Assembly: GCA_963835825.1 (NCBI GenBank)
Contig: CAWIGZ010000004.1
Span: forward strand, 372,001 to 436,000
Reading direction: 5' to 3'
Source: JADGRB01 sp963835825
GTDB taxonomy: Bacteria; Myxococcota_A; Polyangia; Fen-1088
DNA length: 64,000 bases
Below the pieces are notes generated by a model. It was not told the DNA's origin. It was given only the letters and a program-made list of their open reading frames with translations, and made no database searches. Shown here one piece after another: positions 45,881-54,512 of the stretch. Each line of letters opens with the position of its first letter. The first letter of the stretch is position 1. Both the position numbers and the translations under genes were made by a program.

Positions 45881-47169
45881 CGACGCCGGAGCCAACCACC
45901 ACGACGACCGAGGTCGAGCACCTGTTCCGCCGAGAAGCGGGGCGGATCTCGGCCGTCGTGGTGCGGCTCTTGGGGTTCGGTCATCTGGACCTGGCCGAGG
46001 ACATCGTCCACGACGCGCTGGTTCAGGCGCTGGAGGTCTGGAAGTTCCGGGGGGTTCCCGCCAACCCGGCTGCCTGGTTGATGGCCGCGGCGAAGAACCG
46101 CGCCATCGACGTCATCCGGCGCGAGCGAACCGAGCGCCGGTTCGCGCCGGAGGTCGCGGATCTGCTGTCGACGGAATGGTCGCTGGTGCCGACGGTGGCC
46201 GCGGCGTTCGAGGACAAAGAGATCGTGGACGCCGAGCTGCGGTTGATGTTCGAGCTGTGCGACGGCCGCCTGCCGGAAGAGACGCAGGTGATGGTGATCC
46301 TGAAGTACCTGTGTGGCTTCGGCGTGCGCGAGCTGGCCCAGGCGTTCCTGAGCGGCGAGGACGCGGTGGAGAAGCGCCTGGTTCGGGCGCGAGCCACGCT
46401 GCAGTCGGCGGGGGGATTGGCGGAGCTCGGCGACGCGCAGCGGGCGCGGGGCCGGGCCCCGGCGGTTTGCCGCGCCCTCTATTTGATGTTCAGCGAGGGC
46501 TACCACGGGAGCCACCCGGAGACGGTCGTGCGCGAGGAGCTCTGCGCCGAGGCGCTGCGGCTGGCGTCGCTGCTGGCCGCGCACCCGGTCACCGGCGCCG
46601 CCGGCGAGGTCAAGGGACTCCTGGCGTTGATGTGTCTGCTGGCGGCCCGCCTGCCAGCCCGGCGCGACGGGCGCGGCGATCTGATCCCGCTCGACGAGCA
46701 GGACCGCTCCCGCTGGGACGCGACGCTGAACGCGCGGGGGCTGGCGGCGCTCGCCGAAGCGGGGGCGGGCGAGGCGAACGCGATGGTCCTCGAGGCGGCG
46801 ATCGCGGCGCAGCACGCGCTGGCCCCGTCGGTGGAGTCGACCGACTGGCCGGCGATCGTCTCGCTCTACGATCGACTGGCGGAGCTGCGGCCCAGCCCGG
46901 TCGTCGCGCTCAACCGGGCGGTGGCGGTCGGGTTCGCGCGCGGGCCGGCGGCCGGTCTGGCCGAGATCGACGCCATCGAGAGCCTGGGGCGGCTCGACGA
47001 TTATCTGTTCCTGGCGGCGACGCGCGCCGATCTGCTGCGGCGGGCCGGGCGCCCGTGGGAGGCGCTGCCGCACTACCGGCGGGCGCGGGAGCTGGCGCGC
47101 AACGAGCCGGAGCGCCGGTTCTTCGGCCGTCGCCTCGGTGAGTGCGGCGAGGGCGGCCGTCGTGGCTGA
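45877..47169 (+). CDS. ECF42-type RNA polymerase sigma factor
   Basis: A 430-aa ECF sigma factor. Sigma2 covers about residues 10-85 (LGFGHLDLAEDIVHDALVQA, WLMAAAKNRAIDVIRRERTE) and sigma4 about 105-160 (VMVILKYLCGFGVRELAQAF). A long C-terminal DUF6596/TPR-like extension (160-430) includes RALYLMFSEGYHGSHPETVV and YDRLAELRPSPVVALNRAVAV. The group lacks an anti-sigma factor; the extension is believed to control activity. The partner DGPF gene immediately precedes it. Likely targets are its own operon promoter and further DGPF genes. Confidence 0.92.
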   Translation: MTTPEPTTTTTEVEHLFRREAGRISAVVVRLLGFGHLDLAEDIVHDALVQALEVWKFRGVPANPAAWLMAAAKNRAIDVIRRERTERRFAPEVADLLSTEWSLVPTVAAAFEDKEIVDAELRLMFELCDGRLPEETQVMVILKYLCGFGVRELAQAFLSGEDAVEKRLVRARATLQSAGGLAELGDAQRARGRAPAVCRALYLMFSEGYHGSHPETVVREELCAEALRLASLLAAHPVTGAAGEVKGLLALMCLLAARLPARRDGRGDLIPLDEQDRSRWDATLNARGLAALAEAGAGEANAMVLEAAIAAQHALAPSVESTDWPAIVSLYDRLAELRPSPVVALNRAVAVGFARGPAAGLAEIDAIESLGRLDDYLFLAATRADLLRRAGRPWEALPHYRRARELARNEPERRFFGRRLGECGEGGRRG

Positions 47170-47692
47170 GCCGGGCCGCCTGGCGATCTGCGCGCTTCTG
47201 GGGGCGGTGGTCCTGGCCGGCTGTCGCCGTCCGCGCGGCTCGCCTCCGCCCCTGGAAGCGCCGAAGCCCGCCCCTGTCGCGTCGACGCCGGCTCCGGCGG
47301 CCAGCTCGCCGTTGGCCTTGCCCGACGTCGATGGCTTTGCTTCGGGCCTGACTTCACGCGCCGCCGGCTACGTCCGCCGGACCTACGCGCGGGGCAGCGC
47401 CCGCATCGAGGTCACGCTCGCGCGCATGCCGATGTCTCCCGACGACTACGCCGGCTGGGTGAAGATGAGCGCCTCGTTTCCGCAGGCCGCGCTCGAGCTC
47501 CCCCCGGATGACGCCAACGGATTTTATCAATGCACCGACAGGCCCCGGCCGAGCTGCGATCTGCTCATCCAGCTTCGCGCCGGGGTACACCTCGAGCTCC
47601 GCGGGGACGGGACCTCCTCGCGCGCCGACGTCGACGCGCTGGCGCGCGGGCTGTTGCCGCTGCCGACGCCGGCGGGCCGCCCGGCCGAATGA
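47138..47692 (+). CDS. Small lipoprotein of unknown function
   Basis: A 184-aa predicted lipoprotein. The hydrophobic core AICALLGAVVLAGCRR gives a lipobox LAGC at about residue 29. A Pro/Ala spacer is followed by a 110-residue domain (GYVRRTYARGSARIEVTLAR, DDYAGWVKMSASFPQAALEL) with two Cys that may pair. The shape suggests a small alpha/beta domain; I recognise no family. Two in-frame GTG starts are possible (47138 and 47162); the second leaves a better-sized signal peptide. Either overlaps the sigma-factor gene. Confidence 0.55.
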   Translation: MSAARAAVVAEPGRLAICALLGAVVLAGCRRPRGSPPPLEAPKPAPVASTPAPAASSPLALPDVDGFASGLTSRAAGYVRRTYARGSARIEVTLARMPMSPDDYAGWVKMSASFPQAALELPPDDANGFYQCTDRPRPSCDLLIQLRAGVHLELRGDGTSSRADVDALARGLLPLPTPAGRPAE

Positions 47693-47745
47693 TCGCACGC
47701 AGGAGTTGCGCTTCGGCCCGCGGGATGGTTCGCTCTTCGGCCGAA

Positions 47746-48225
47746 ATGCAGATCGCCGACCAGAAAGCCGTCACCATCCACTACACCCTCAAGGACGACG
47801 AGGGGACCGTCCTCGACAGCTCGAAGGGGCGCGAGCCGCTCGGCTACCTGCAGGGCGCCGGGAACATCGTCCCCGGGCTGGAGAAGGCGCTCGCGGGGAA
47901 GGCGGCCGGCGAGTCGGTGCAGGTGACGCTGACCCCCGAGGAGGGGTACGGCCTGCGGGACGACAAGAACACGCGAAACGTCCCGCTGCGGAAGATCTCC
48001 GACAAGAAGGTGACGGTCGGGATGCAGGTTCAGCTGCGGACCTCCGACGGGATTCAGCTCGCCACGGTCACCGCGGTCCGCGGCGACTACGCGACCGTGG
48101 ATCTCAACCACCCGCTGGCGGGCATGAAGCTCCACTTCGACGTCGAGGTGGTGGCCGTCCGGGACGCGACCCCCGAAGAGCTGACCCACGGCCACATCCA
48201 CGACGCCGGCGGCCACCACCACTAG
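47746..48225 (+). CDS. slyD: FKBP-type peptidyl-prolyl isomerase SlyD
   Basis: A 159-aa cytoplasmic prolyl isomerase and chaperone of the SlyD group. The FKBP core (VTIHYTLKDDEGTVLDSSKG, GYLQGAGNIVPGLEKALAG) is interrupted by the insert-in-flap domain (EGYGLRDDKNTRNVPLRKIS). It ends in a His-rich tail (HGHIHDAGGHHH) that can bind nickel. The ATG at 47746 matches the family N-terminus. In-frame ATGs at 47725 and 47689 exist, the latter overlapping the stop of the preceding gene, and would add 7-19 residues. Confidence 0.92.
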   Translation: MQIADQKAVTIHYTLKDDEGTVLDSSKGREPLGYLQGAGNIVPGLEKALAGKAAGESVQVTLTPEEGYGLRDDKNTRNVPLRKISDKKVTVGMQVQLRTSDGIQLATVTAVRGDYATVDLNHPLAGMKLHFDVEVVAVRDATPEELTHGHIHDAGGHHH

Positions 48226-48240
48226 GAGGGCCTGGTCGGC

Positions 48241-49806
48241 TCAGCAACCCGGGGCCGCCACGCCCGGCATGCAGAGCGAACAGCTGATCGTGCTGTCTTC
48301 GCTGGCCGCCGTCATGTTGGCGGCGCTGTCTTTCACCTTCAGCTCCTGGCCGGTGCAGCCGTTGGTCCCGGGCTCCAGCGTCCAGCAGGGGGCCGTGTTT
48401 CCGTTCTCGTTGCAGTTCTCGATCGCGACGTGGCTCTGATGGCCGCTGGCGTCGGTGAGGTTCTGGATCACCGAACAGTCGGGATTTCCCAGGGCGTCGT
48501 TTTGAAGCTTGGAGTCGATGCAGGGGGGCGTGAAGAACTGGCTCAGCTTGGCGGCGATCTGATTCATGGACTGCGAGTAGTCCCCGTCGCAGATCGACCC
48601 GATGATGCTGTTCCGGAACGCATTCGCGAACTGTGCCTCCCGGACGCCGGGGTCGCCGAAGCTCTGGTCGCCGACCGTCTGGGTCGCGGGATCGGGGTTG
48701 ACGTCGGGGCCGCCGGCCGCGCCGCACGAGTGCATCACCTGCGGCCAGTTCTCCGTCGTCCCCGCTGGAGTCACCGTCGGTGCCCACTCGACGGCATACG
48801 GCGCCGCGGGCCCGATGATTTCGCCGACCAGAATCTGGTTGTCGGGATCGGGCTTCAGCGCCTTGATGTCGCTGACGAACTTGCTGACCGGGGTGAGGGC
48901 GCTGGAGCCGCTGTCGTTCTCCTTGCAGTCCGCCAGCTGAAGGATGGCCGGGTCGCCGGTCGCATCTTGCGGGGGAGCGAGAGGCGGCGTCGCGTAGTCC
49001 GTGCTGAGGCTCCCGGCGTTCAGATCCTTGCACAGGTGGCCGCCGTGACGGCCGCCGTTGCAGCGATAGTTGTCGATGGGCCCATCGGGATTGGTGATGC
49101 TCTGCGCCGCGCCGTTGAGCGAGTAGATCGTGGTGTCGGCGGGCGCCGAGCAATCGTCCTCGTTGGTGAGCATCACGATGCCCAGGTAGGCATCGGCGCG
49201 GAGGAATCCGACGTTTTGCGAGGGCGGCGGCCCGAGACCGTCGGCGCCGAGCGCGCGGTCGATGGAGGCGAGCTGGTGCTCGAACCCGCAGCCGCTGGCG
49301 CCCAGGAGAGAGATGCACTGAAACACCGAAGCGATGGGATCGGTGAAGTTGGCCACGCCGTCGACGTCGGAGATGAAGGTGTCGCCGGCTGTGAGCGTGG
49401 TGGCCAGACAGCTGCCCTCGGGCTGGGAAAGGAACTCTCCCTGGTCGCCGAATTGCGTGCACGTGATGTCGGCGTCGCTCTTGGCCCCCATGTCGGAGGA
49501 GACGACCGCGATGTGAAGGTTGGGCCTGATCGGGAGTCTTTGCAGGAAGGTCAGGAAGTTCGGCAGCTGCAGGAGCAACTTCTGCTGCATCGTCGTCATC
49601 GACGACGAATTGTCGACCATGAAGAGGAGGTCGAGGTTGTTGTTGATCTTCTGGGTGACGCTCCACTGCGCCGTCACGCTGGGGGTGGTGGTGGGCATCT
49701 CCAGGCTGCGAGAGGTGCAGGCCCACAGTGACGCACCGGCGGCGCCGAGGCCGACCCAGCGGAGAACGCGCCAACACCTCGACGACGGAACGACCAGACG
49801 GTTCAT
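48241..49806 (-). CDS. VWA-like lipoprotein
   Basis: A 521-aa predicted lipoprotein (GASLWACTS lipobox, about residue 30). The mature protein begins with a von Willebrand A-like fold: LDLLFMVDNSSSMTTMQ carries the DxSxS metal-ion-dependent adhesion motif, followed by LPNFLTFLQRLPIRPNLHIA and LGIVMLTNEDDCSAPADTT. Several Cys in the second half (IGSICDGDYSQSMNQIAAKL, NENGNTAPCWTLEPGTNGC) suggest disulphides, and it ends in CSLCMPGVAAPGC. Such VWA lipoproteins are common in Myxococcota. AGGAGG lies 7 nt before the ATG at 49806. Confidence 0.78.
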   Translation of the reverse strand: MNRLVVPSSRCWRVLRWVGLGAAGASLWACTSRSLEMPTTTPSVTAQWSVTQKINNNLDLLFMVDNSSSMTTMQQKLLLQLPNFLTFLQRLPIRPNLHIAVVSSDMGAKSDADITCTQFGDQGEFLSQPEGSCLATTLTAGDTFISDVDGVANFTDPIASVFQCISLLGASGCGFEHQLASIDRALGADGLGPPPSQNVGFLRADAYLGIVMLTNEDDCSAPADTTIYSLNGAAQSITNPDGPIDNYRCNGGRHGGHLCKDLNAGSLSTDYATPPLAPPQDATGDPAILQLADCKENDSGSSALTPVSKFVSDIKALKPDPDNQILVGEIIGPAAPYAVEWAPTVTPAGTTENWPQVMHSCGAAGGPDVNPDPATQTVGDQSFGDPGVREAQFANAFRNSIIGSICDGDYSQSMNQIAAKLSQFFTPPCIDSKLQNDALGNPDCSVIQNLTDASGHQSHVAIENCNENGNTAPCWTLEPGTNGCTGQELKVKDSAANMTAASEDSTISCSLCMPGVAAPGC

Positions 49807-49979
49807 GGGAAGGCCTCCTGTTTGACGGACGTCGAGGAGGCGGAATTGCAACGGACGCGCCAGGGCGGCAGACCGCGCGCGCGGCCTTTCGGAACGAAGA
49901 CCGCCAACTCAGTTGTGCGCGGAGCCAACGTTCGAGTTGGCGCGCGACCGGCGCGCCGCGGGCGTGCGCGAGGCCGGTG

Positions 49980-51158
49980 CTACGGCGTGCGAACGGTCGT
50001 CCAGGTCACCCGCCGCTCGCCGCGGAGGTAGAGCGCCAGCGCCCAGAGCGCCGCCAGATTCACGACCACAAAATAGAAGGGAACGTGCACTAAGGGGAGG
50101 CGGAGCCCGAGTTTTTGGCGCAGCCAACCAACCGCGGCGGCCAGATAGAGCGCCAGCTGGGCCAGCGTCAGCGCCCGGTAGAGGGCCGCGCAATGACCCC
50201 CGGCGAACGTCAAATAGAGCCCGCTCCCCAGGATCGCCAGCAGCAGCTCGGGGACCAGGTAGCGCAGCACCTTGTGACTGAAAAGCTGGAACGAGAAGAA
50301 CCCGTAGCGAAATGGGTTCAGCATCCGGGCGCGGCGCACCAGCGCGTTGATCGTGCGGATGATGATCCGGACCCGCATCTCCAGCTCCCGGCCGGCCTCC
50401 TCGTGCGTCCTCTCCGACGAGACGGCGCCGCCGCCGTAGACGGTGATGAAGCCGCGCTGGAAGACGTCGCCCGCAATCACGAAGTCGCTGATCAGATCGG
50501 GTTCGATGGGGCGGTAGACGCCGGCGCGCACGGCGTAGAGGCAACCCGAGACGCCGATGAGCGTGCTCACCGCGGCCTCCAGCTCCTTGACCCGCTTCTC
50601 GTAGCGCCAGTACAGGCCGCCCCCCTTGCCGACGGCGCTCCCCCCTTCGGAGACGTACTCCAGCTCGGCGCCGACGCACCCCACGCGCGGATCGGCGAAG
50701 GCGGCGACCAGCGCCCGCACGCTGCCGCGCGCGAGCTCGGTGGTGGCGTCGGTGAAGATCAACACCTCGCCGCGCGCCGCCGTCGCGGCCAGGTTCTGCG
50801 CCGCGGTCTTGCCGGCGCGCGCGGGCAGGACGACCAGGCGAACGCCGCGCGCCGCGAGCTCGCGGACAATCTCGTGCGTCCCGTCGGTCGAGTTGTCCGA
50901 GGCGACGATCACCTCCAGCTTTTCGGTCGGGTAGTCGAGCGCCAGAGTGCTCTCCAGCTTCCGGCGGATGGCTTTCTCTTCGTTGTAGGCCGAGATGATG
51001 ACGGTCACCGTCGGCTCCGGGGGCGTGGTCTGAGTCTGTGGCGGCGCTCGCCGCGGGCGCAGGCGGGCGAGCGCCAGCAACAGCAGCGGATACCCGGCGT
51101 AGGTCCAGGCTACCCCGGCCAGGGAGACCCAGAAGACGACCGCGGCGGCCGCCGTCAC
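49980..51158 (-). CDS. Family 2 glycosyltransferase
   Basis: A 392-aa membrane-bound GT2 enzyme. One helix at the N-terminus, then a GT-A domain: TVIISAYNEEKAIRRKLEST, VIVASDNSTDGTHEIV, RAGKTAAQNLAATAARGEVL, FTDATTELA (DxT/DxD position), GVSGCLYAVRAGVYRPI and a late SERTHEEAGRELEMRVRI. About four C-terminal helices follow. The layout resembles processive or exopolysaccharide glycosyltransferases. The start is GTG at 51158, with AGGAG 8 nt upstream, overlapping the asnB stop (GTGA). Confidence 0.9.
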   Translation of the reverse strand: MTAAAAVVFWVSLAGVAWTYAGYPLLLLALARLRPRRAPPQTQTTPPEPTVTVIISAYNEEKAIRRKLESTLALDYPTEKLEVIVASDNSTDGTHEIVRELAARGVRLVVLPARAGKTAAQNLAATAARGEVLIFTDATTELARGSVRALVAAFADPRVGCVGAELEYVSEGGSAVGKGGGLYWRYEKRVKELEAAVSTLIGVSGCLYAVRAGVYRPIEPDLISDFVIAGDVFQRGFITVYGGGAVSSERTHEEAGRELEMRVRIIIRTINALVRRARMLNPFRYGFFSFQLFSHKVLRYLVPELLLAILGSGLYLTFAGGHCAALYRALTLAQLALYLAAAVGWLRQKLGLRLPLVHVPFYFVVVNLAALWALALYLRGERRVTWTTVRTP

Positions 51159-53041
51159 CGAAACCACTCCTGGGCCCAAAGCTGAAACATCATCAGCGCC
51201 CAGAGCGCGGCGCTGTTGTCGCGGCGGCGCGCGAGATGCTCGGACTTGAGCGTCTCCACCACCGCCGGCGCGAACCACCCCTGCTGACGGAGTCGGTCCG
51301 GCGCCAGGAGCTCGTCCACCATCCCGCGCAGATCCTCGCGCAGCCAGCGCGCCAGCGGCAGGCTGAAGCCCGCCTTCTTGCGACGGAGGAGCTCCGGCGG
51401 CAGGTCGGCCGCGAGCGCGCGCTTGAGGAGGTACTTCTTCTCGCGCCCGCGGATCTTGAGCCGGCCCGGGACGCTGGCCATCAGCTCGACGAACGGGTGG
51501 TCGAGGAACGGCACCCGCACCTCCAGCGACACTGCCATGCTGGTGCGGTCGGCGACGGTCAGGAGATCGTCGACCAAATACATCTGCTGGTCGATGCAGA
51601 GGATCTTGTTGAGCAGCTCGGCGTCGGGTTGCTCGGTCGCGAGCGCCTGCATGCGCTCCAGCGCCGAGTCGAGCGCCACCCGGGCCCGCAGCTCCGGCTG
51701 GTAGAGCGCCTCGCGCCGCGGGCGCTCGAGCGGGCTCGAGAAGGCGAAGAAGCGCTCGACGAAAGGGAGCTCGCTCGCGCGAACGAACCGCTTGGCCCGA
51801 TCGATCCCCCGGCCCCCGCCGCGCCCCTCGGGGACGAGATCGACCAGCCGGCGCACCACGTCGTTCCGCAAGAAGGCCGGGATCTTCCGGTACCACTCGG
51901 CCACCTCGACCCCCAGATAGCGCTGGTAGCCGCCAGCCAGCTCGTCGCCCCCCAACCCCGAAAGCGCGACCGTCAGGTGCTGCCGCGCCAGCCGGCAGAC
52001 GAGCAGGTTGGGGACGGCCCCCGAGTCGCCCATCGGCTCGTCGAAGATCCGCCCCAGCGCCTGCATCGCTTCGCCGATGTCGGGCGCCACCTCCATCTCC
52101 CGGTGGTCAGTGTCGAACCGCGCGGCCACCTGCCGCGCGAACGGACGCTCGTCGAACGCCGCGTACTCGGCGGGGAAGCCGATCGAGAACGTCTTGATGC
52201 GCCCGGCGCCGGCCCGCGACATGGCGGCGACCAGGGCGCTCGAGTCGACGCCGCCCGACAGGAAGATCCCCAGCGGCACGTCGGCGCAAAGGTGGCTGGC
52301 GACCGCGTCGTCGAGGCCGCGCCGCACCTCGGCGATCCACTCGGCCTCCGAGCGGGCGCGATCGGGCCGGGAATGAAGCTGCCAGTAGCGCCGAACGACC
52401 GCCGGTTTCCCCGGGTCCTTCACCAGGACGTGTCCGGGCGGCAGCTTCTTGATCTCGCGGAAGATGGTCCGCGGCGCCGGAACGTAGAGCAGCGAGAAGT
52501 ATTGATCGACGGCCACCTCGTCGAGCGTCAGCGACAGCCCGGGCAGGTCCCGCAGGCTCTTCAGCTCGCTGGCGGCATAGAACCGCCCGCCCGCCTCGGC
52601 CCAGTGCAGGGGCTTGATCCCCAGCCGGTCGCGCGCCAGGAACACGCGCCCGCTCTTCCGCTCGTGAATCGCGAAGGCGAACATGCCGCGCAGCCGGGTG
52701 ACCGCTTCGGCGCCGTACTCCTCGTAGGCGTGCAGGATCGCCTCGGTGTCCGACGCGGTCGAAAACGCGTGCCCGCGCGCCACCAGCTCGGCGCGCAGCT
52801 CGCGGTAATTGTAGATCTCGCCGTTGAAGACGATCGCCATCGACCGATCCTCGTTGAAGATCGGCTGCCGTCCCCCCGCCAGATCGATGACGCTGAGCCG
52901 CCGCATCCCCAGGCCGACCCGCCCCTCGACGTGCAGACCCTCCGCGTCAGGCCCCCGGTGAGCGATCCGCTCGCACATGCCGTGGAGCAGCTCGGCCTCG
53001 ACCGCGCCGGCATCGCTGACCACGACACAGATTCCGCACAT
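51155..53041 (-). CDS. asnB: Glutamine-hydrolysing asparagine synthase-like amidotransferase
   Basis: A 628-aa AsnB-type amidotransferase. Cys2 is the glutaminase nucleophile (MCGICVVV), with RGPDAEG, FNGEIYNYRELR and ASDTEAILHAYEEYG following. The synthase domain carries the PP-loop FLSGGVDSSALVAA and SGLGGDELAGGYQRY. In polysaccharide loci this family amidates uronic acids rather than making asparagine, and the coupled GT2 gene makes that likely here. The 84 bases to the next gene hold no clear promoter; a TAGCCT box ends 12 nt before the ATG. Confidence 0.93.
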   Translation of the reverse strand: MCGICVVVSDAGAVEAELLHGMCERIAHRGPDAEGLHVEGRVGLGMRRLSVIDLAGGRQPIFNEDRSMAIVFNGEIYNYRELRAELVARGHAFSTASDTEAILHAYEEYGAEAVTRLRGMFAFAIHERKSGRVFLARDRLGIKPLHWAEAGGRFYAASELKSLRDLPGLSLTLDEVAVDQYFSLLYVPAPRTIFREIKKLPPGHVLVKDPGKPAVVRRYWQLHSRPDRARSEAEWIAEVRRGLDDAVASHLCADVPLGIFLSGGVDSSALVAAMSRAGAGRIKTFSIGFPAEYAAFDERPFARQVAARFDTDHREMEVAPDIGEAMQALGRIFDEPMGDSGAVPNLLVCRLARQHLTVALSGLGGDELAGGYQRYLGVEVAEWYRKIPAFLRNDVVRRLVDLVPEGRGGGRGIDRAKRFVRASELPFVERFFAFSSPLERPRREALYQPELRARVALDSALERMQALATEQPDAELLNKILCIDQQMYLVDDLLTVADRTSMAVSLEVRVPFLDHPFVELMASVPGRLKIRGREKKYLLKRALAADLPPELLRRKKAGFSLPLARWLREDLRGMVDELLAPDRLRQQGWFAPAVVETLKSEHLARRRDNSAALWALMMFQLWAQEWFR

Positions 53042-53125
53042 CGGACTGCCCGAGGCTATCCTGCCGGCCGCATCGGCGCGTCACCTTTCGCGTGAAGGTT
53101 TGCCGCGCGCTCTGCCCTTCTGCGA

Positions 53126-54163
53126 TCAGCGCTCGCTGTCGAGCACGGCCATCTGGGGAGCGGCGTAGCGGGTCCCGGCGACCTCGTTCGCTGGAACTGC
53201 AGCCTCCAGCGCCGCGACCTCCGCCGCGGTGAGGGCGACCTCGAGCCCGCCGAGCGCGGAGGTGAGCTGGGCGCGGGTGCGGGCGCCCATGGTCGGGATG
53301 ATCGCCACCCGCTGGGCGACGCTCTTGGCGCGGACCCAGGCGACGGCGAGCTGCGCCGGCTCGACCCCCTTTTCAGCCGCCAGCCGGGCCAGAGCTTGCG
53401 CCAGCGCCCGGTTCTTCTCCCCGTTGTCGCCGGCGAAGCGGGGGAGGTGCGCGCGGAAATCGCCCTTTCCCTTCGGCGTGCTCCCGGTGAGCAGACCGCG
53501 CGACAGCACGCCGTAGGCGGTCGCGGCGATCCCCAGCTCGGCCAGCGCCGGGAAGATGCTCGCCTCCGGGCCGCGGCTGACCAGCGAGTACTCGATCTGC
53601 AGGTCGCAGATCGGATGCACCTTGGCGGCGCGGCGGATGGTCTCGACGCCCACCTCGGACAGACCGATGTAGCGAACATAGCCGGCCTTCACCATGTCGG
53701 CGATGGCGCCGACGGTCTCCTCGATGGGGACGGCGGGGTCGAGGCGCGCCGGACGATAGATGTCGATGTGCTCGACGCCGAGGCGCGAGAGACTGTGGGC
53801 GAGGAAGTTCTTGGTCGCCGCCGGCCGCGCGTCGTAGCCGAGGAACGCGCCGTCGGGGCCACGCAGGCCGCCGAACTTGACGCTGAGCAGAGCCTGGTCG
53901 CGCCGGTGGCCGGCCAGCGCCTTGCCGACGAGCAGCTCGTTCTTTCCCATCGCGTAGAAATCGCCGGTGTCGATGAGGTTCACGCCGCGGTCGAGGGCGG
54001 CGTGGATCGTGGCGATCGCCTCCGACTCGTCATTGCCGCCATACATGTTGCCGGCGCCCATCCCCATGCACCCGAGGGCGAACGGGAAGACCTCGGGCCC
54101 GGAAGAGCCCAGCTTGATCCTGGATGTCGTGGCCGAAGCCGGGGTCGTCGTGGTCGTCGTCAT
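53126..54163 (-). CDS. Aldo/keto reductase with altered active site
   Basis: A 345-aa cytosolic NADPH-dependent oxidoreductase of the aldo/keto reductase superfamily (YakC/AKR13-like). The barrel features are LGCMGMGAGNMYGGND, NLIDTGDFYAMGKNELLVG (catalytic Asp and Tyr) and SVKFGGLRGPDG (Lys). The usual catalytic His, in YxxHRxDP, is not present: the motif reads IDIYRPARLDP, giving Ala. The cofactor end has IIPTMGARTRAQL. The ATG at 54163 starts shortly before the conserved RIKLGSSGPEV; the Thr-rich first 12 residues are unusual. Physiological substrate unknown. Confidence 0.9.
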   Translation of the reverse strand: MTTTTTTPASATTSRIKLGSSGPEVFPFALGCMGMGAGNMYGGNDESEAIATIHAALDRGVNLIDTGDFYAMGKNELLVGKALAGHRRDQALLSVKFGGLRGPDGAFLGYDARPAATKNFLAHSLSRLGVEHIDIYRPARLDPAVPIEETVGAIADMVKAGYVRYIGLSEVGVETIRRAAKVHPICDLQIEYSLVSRGPEASIFPALAELGIAATAYGVLSRGLLTGSTPKGKGDFRAHLPRFAGDNGEKNRALAQALARLAAEKGVEPAQLAVAWVRAKSVAQRVAIIPTMGARTRAQLTSALGGLEVALTAAEVAALEAAVPANEVAGTRYAAPQMAVLDSER

Positions 54164-54201
54164 GGGGCTCAGTCTGCGCCCGATGCGCGACCAGCGCCGC
54201 C

Positions 54202-54399
54202 TCACATTTGAAAGCCGGCGGGGCCTACGTGTCCCCGCTTTTCCTGGGAGGTGTGGACCGTCCAGATGATCACGAACAGCGTCGCGAGGCAGGCGAGCGT
54301 GATCGTCAGAAGAAATGAACGGCCGGTCGCGCGGCGGCCCCCTGGCTTCGAGGCCGCAGCCAACTTCACCTCGCCGGCATCAGTTACCTTACGTGGCAT
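54202..54399 (-). CDS. Small single-pass membrane protein
   Basis: A 65-aa protein: a basic N-terminal half (KLAAASKPGGRRATGRS), one membrane helix (FLLTITLACLATLFVIIW, about residues 29-47) and a short polar end. AGGTGG about 10 nt upstream of the ATG is an acceptable Shine-Dalgarno. I recognise no family. It lies 38 nt before the aldo/keto reductase gene on the same strand. Confidence 0.4.
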   Translation of the reverse strand: MPRKVTDAGEVKLAAASKPGGRRATGRSFLLTITLACLATLFVIIWTVHTSQEKRGHVGPAGFQM

Positions 54400-54512
54400 C
54401 CGCGCCCACCTTGGGCCATCGCGCCGGCGATTTCAACCAGGACCGAGCTCGCCAAAGCTCGAGCGCGGTCGACTTCCGGCTCAGGAGCCGAAGCGGTCGC
54501 GTCGCAGTCGTG

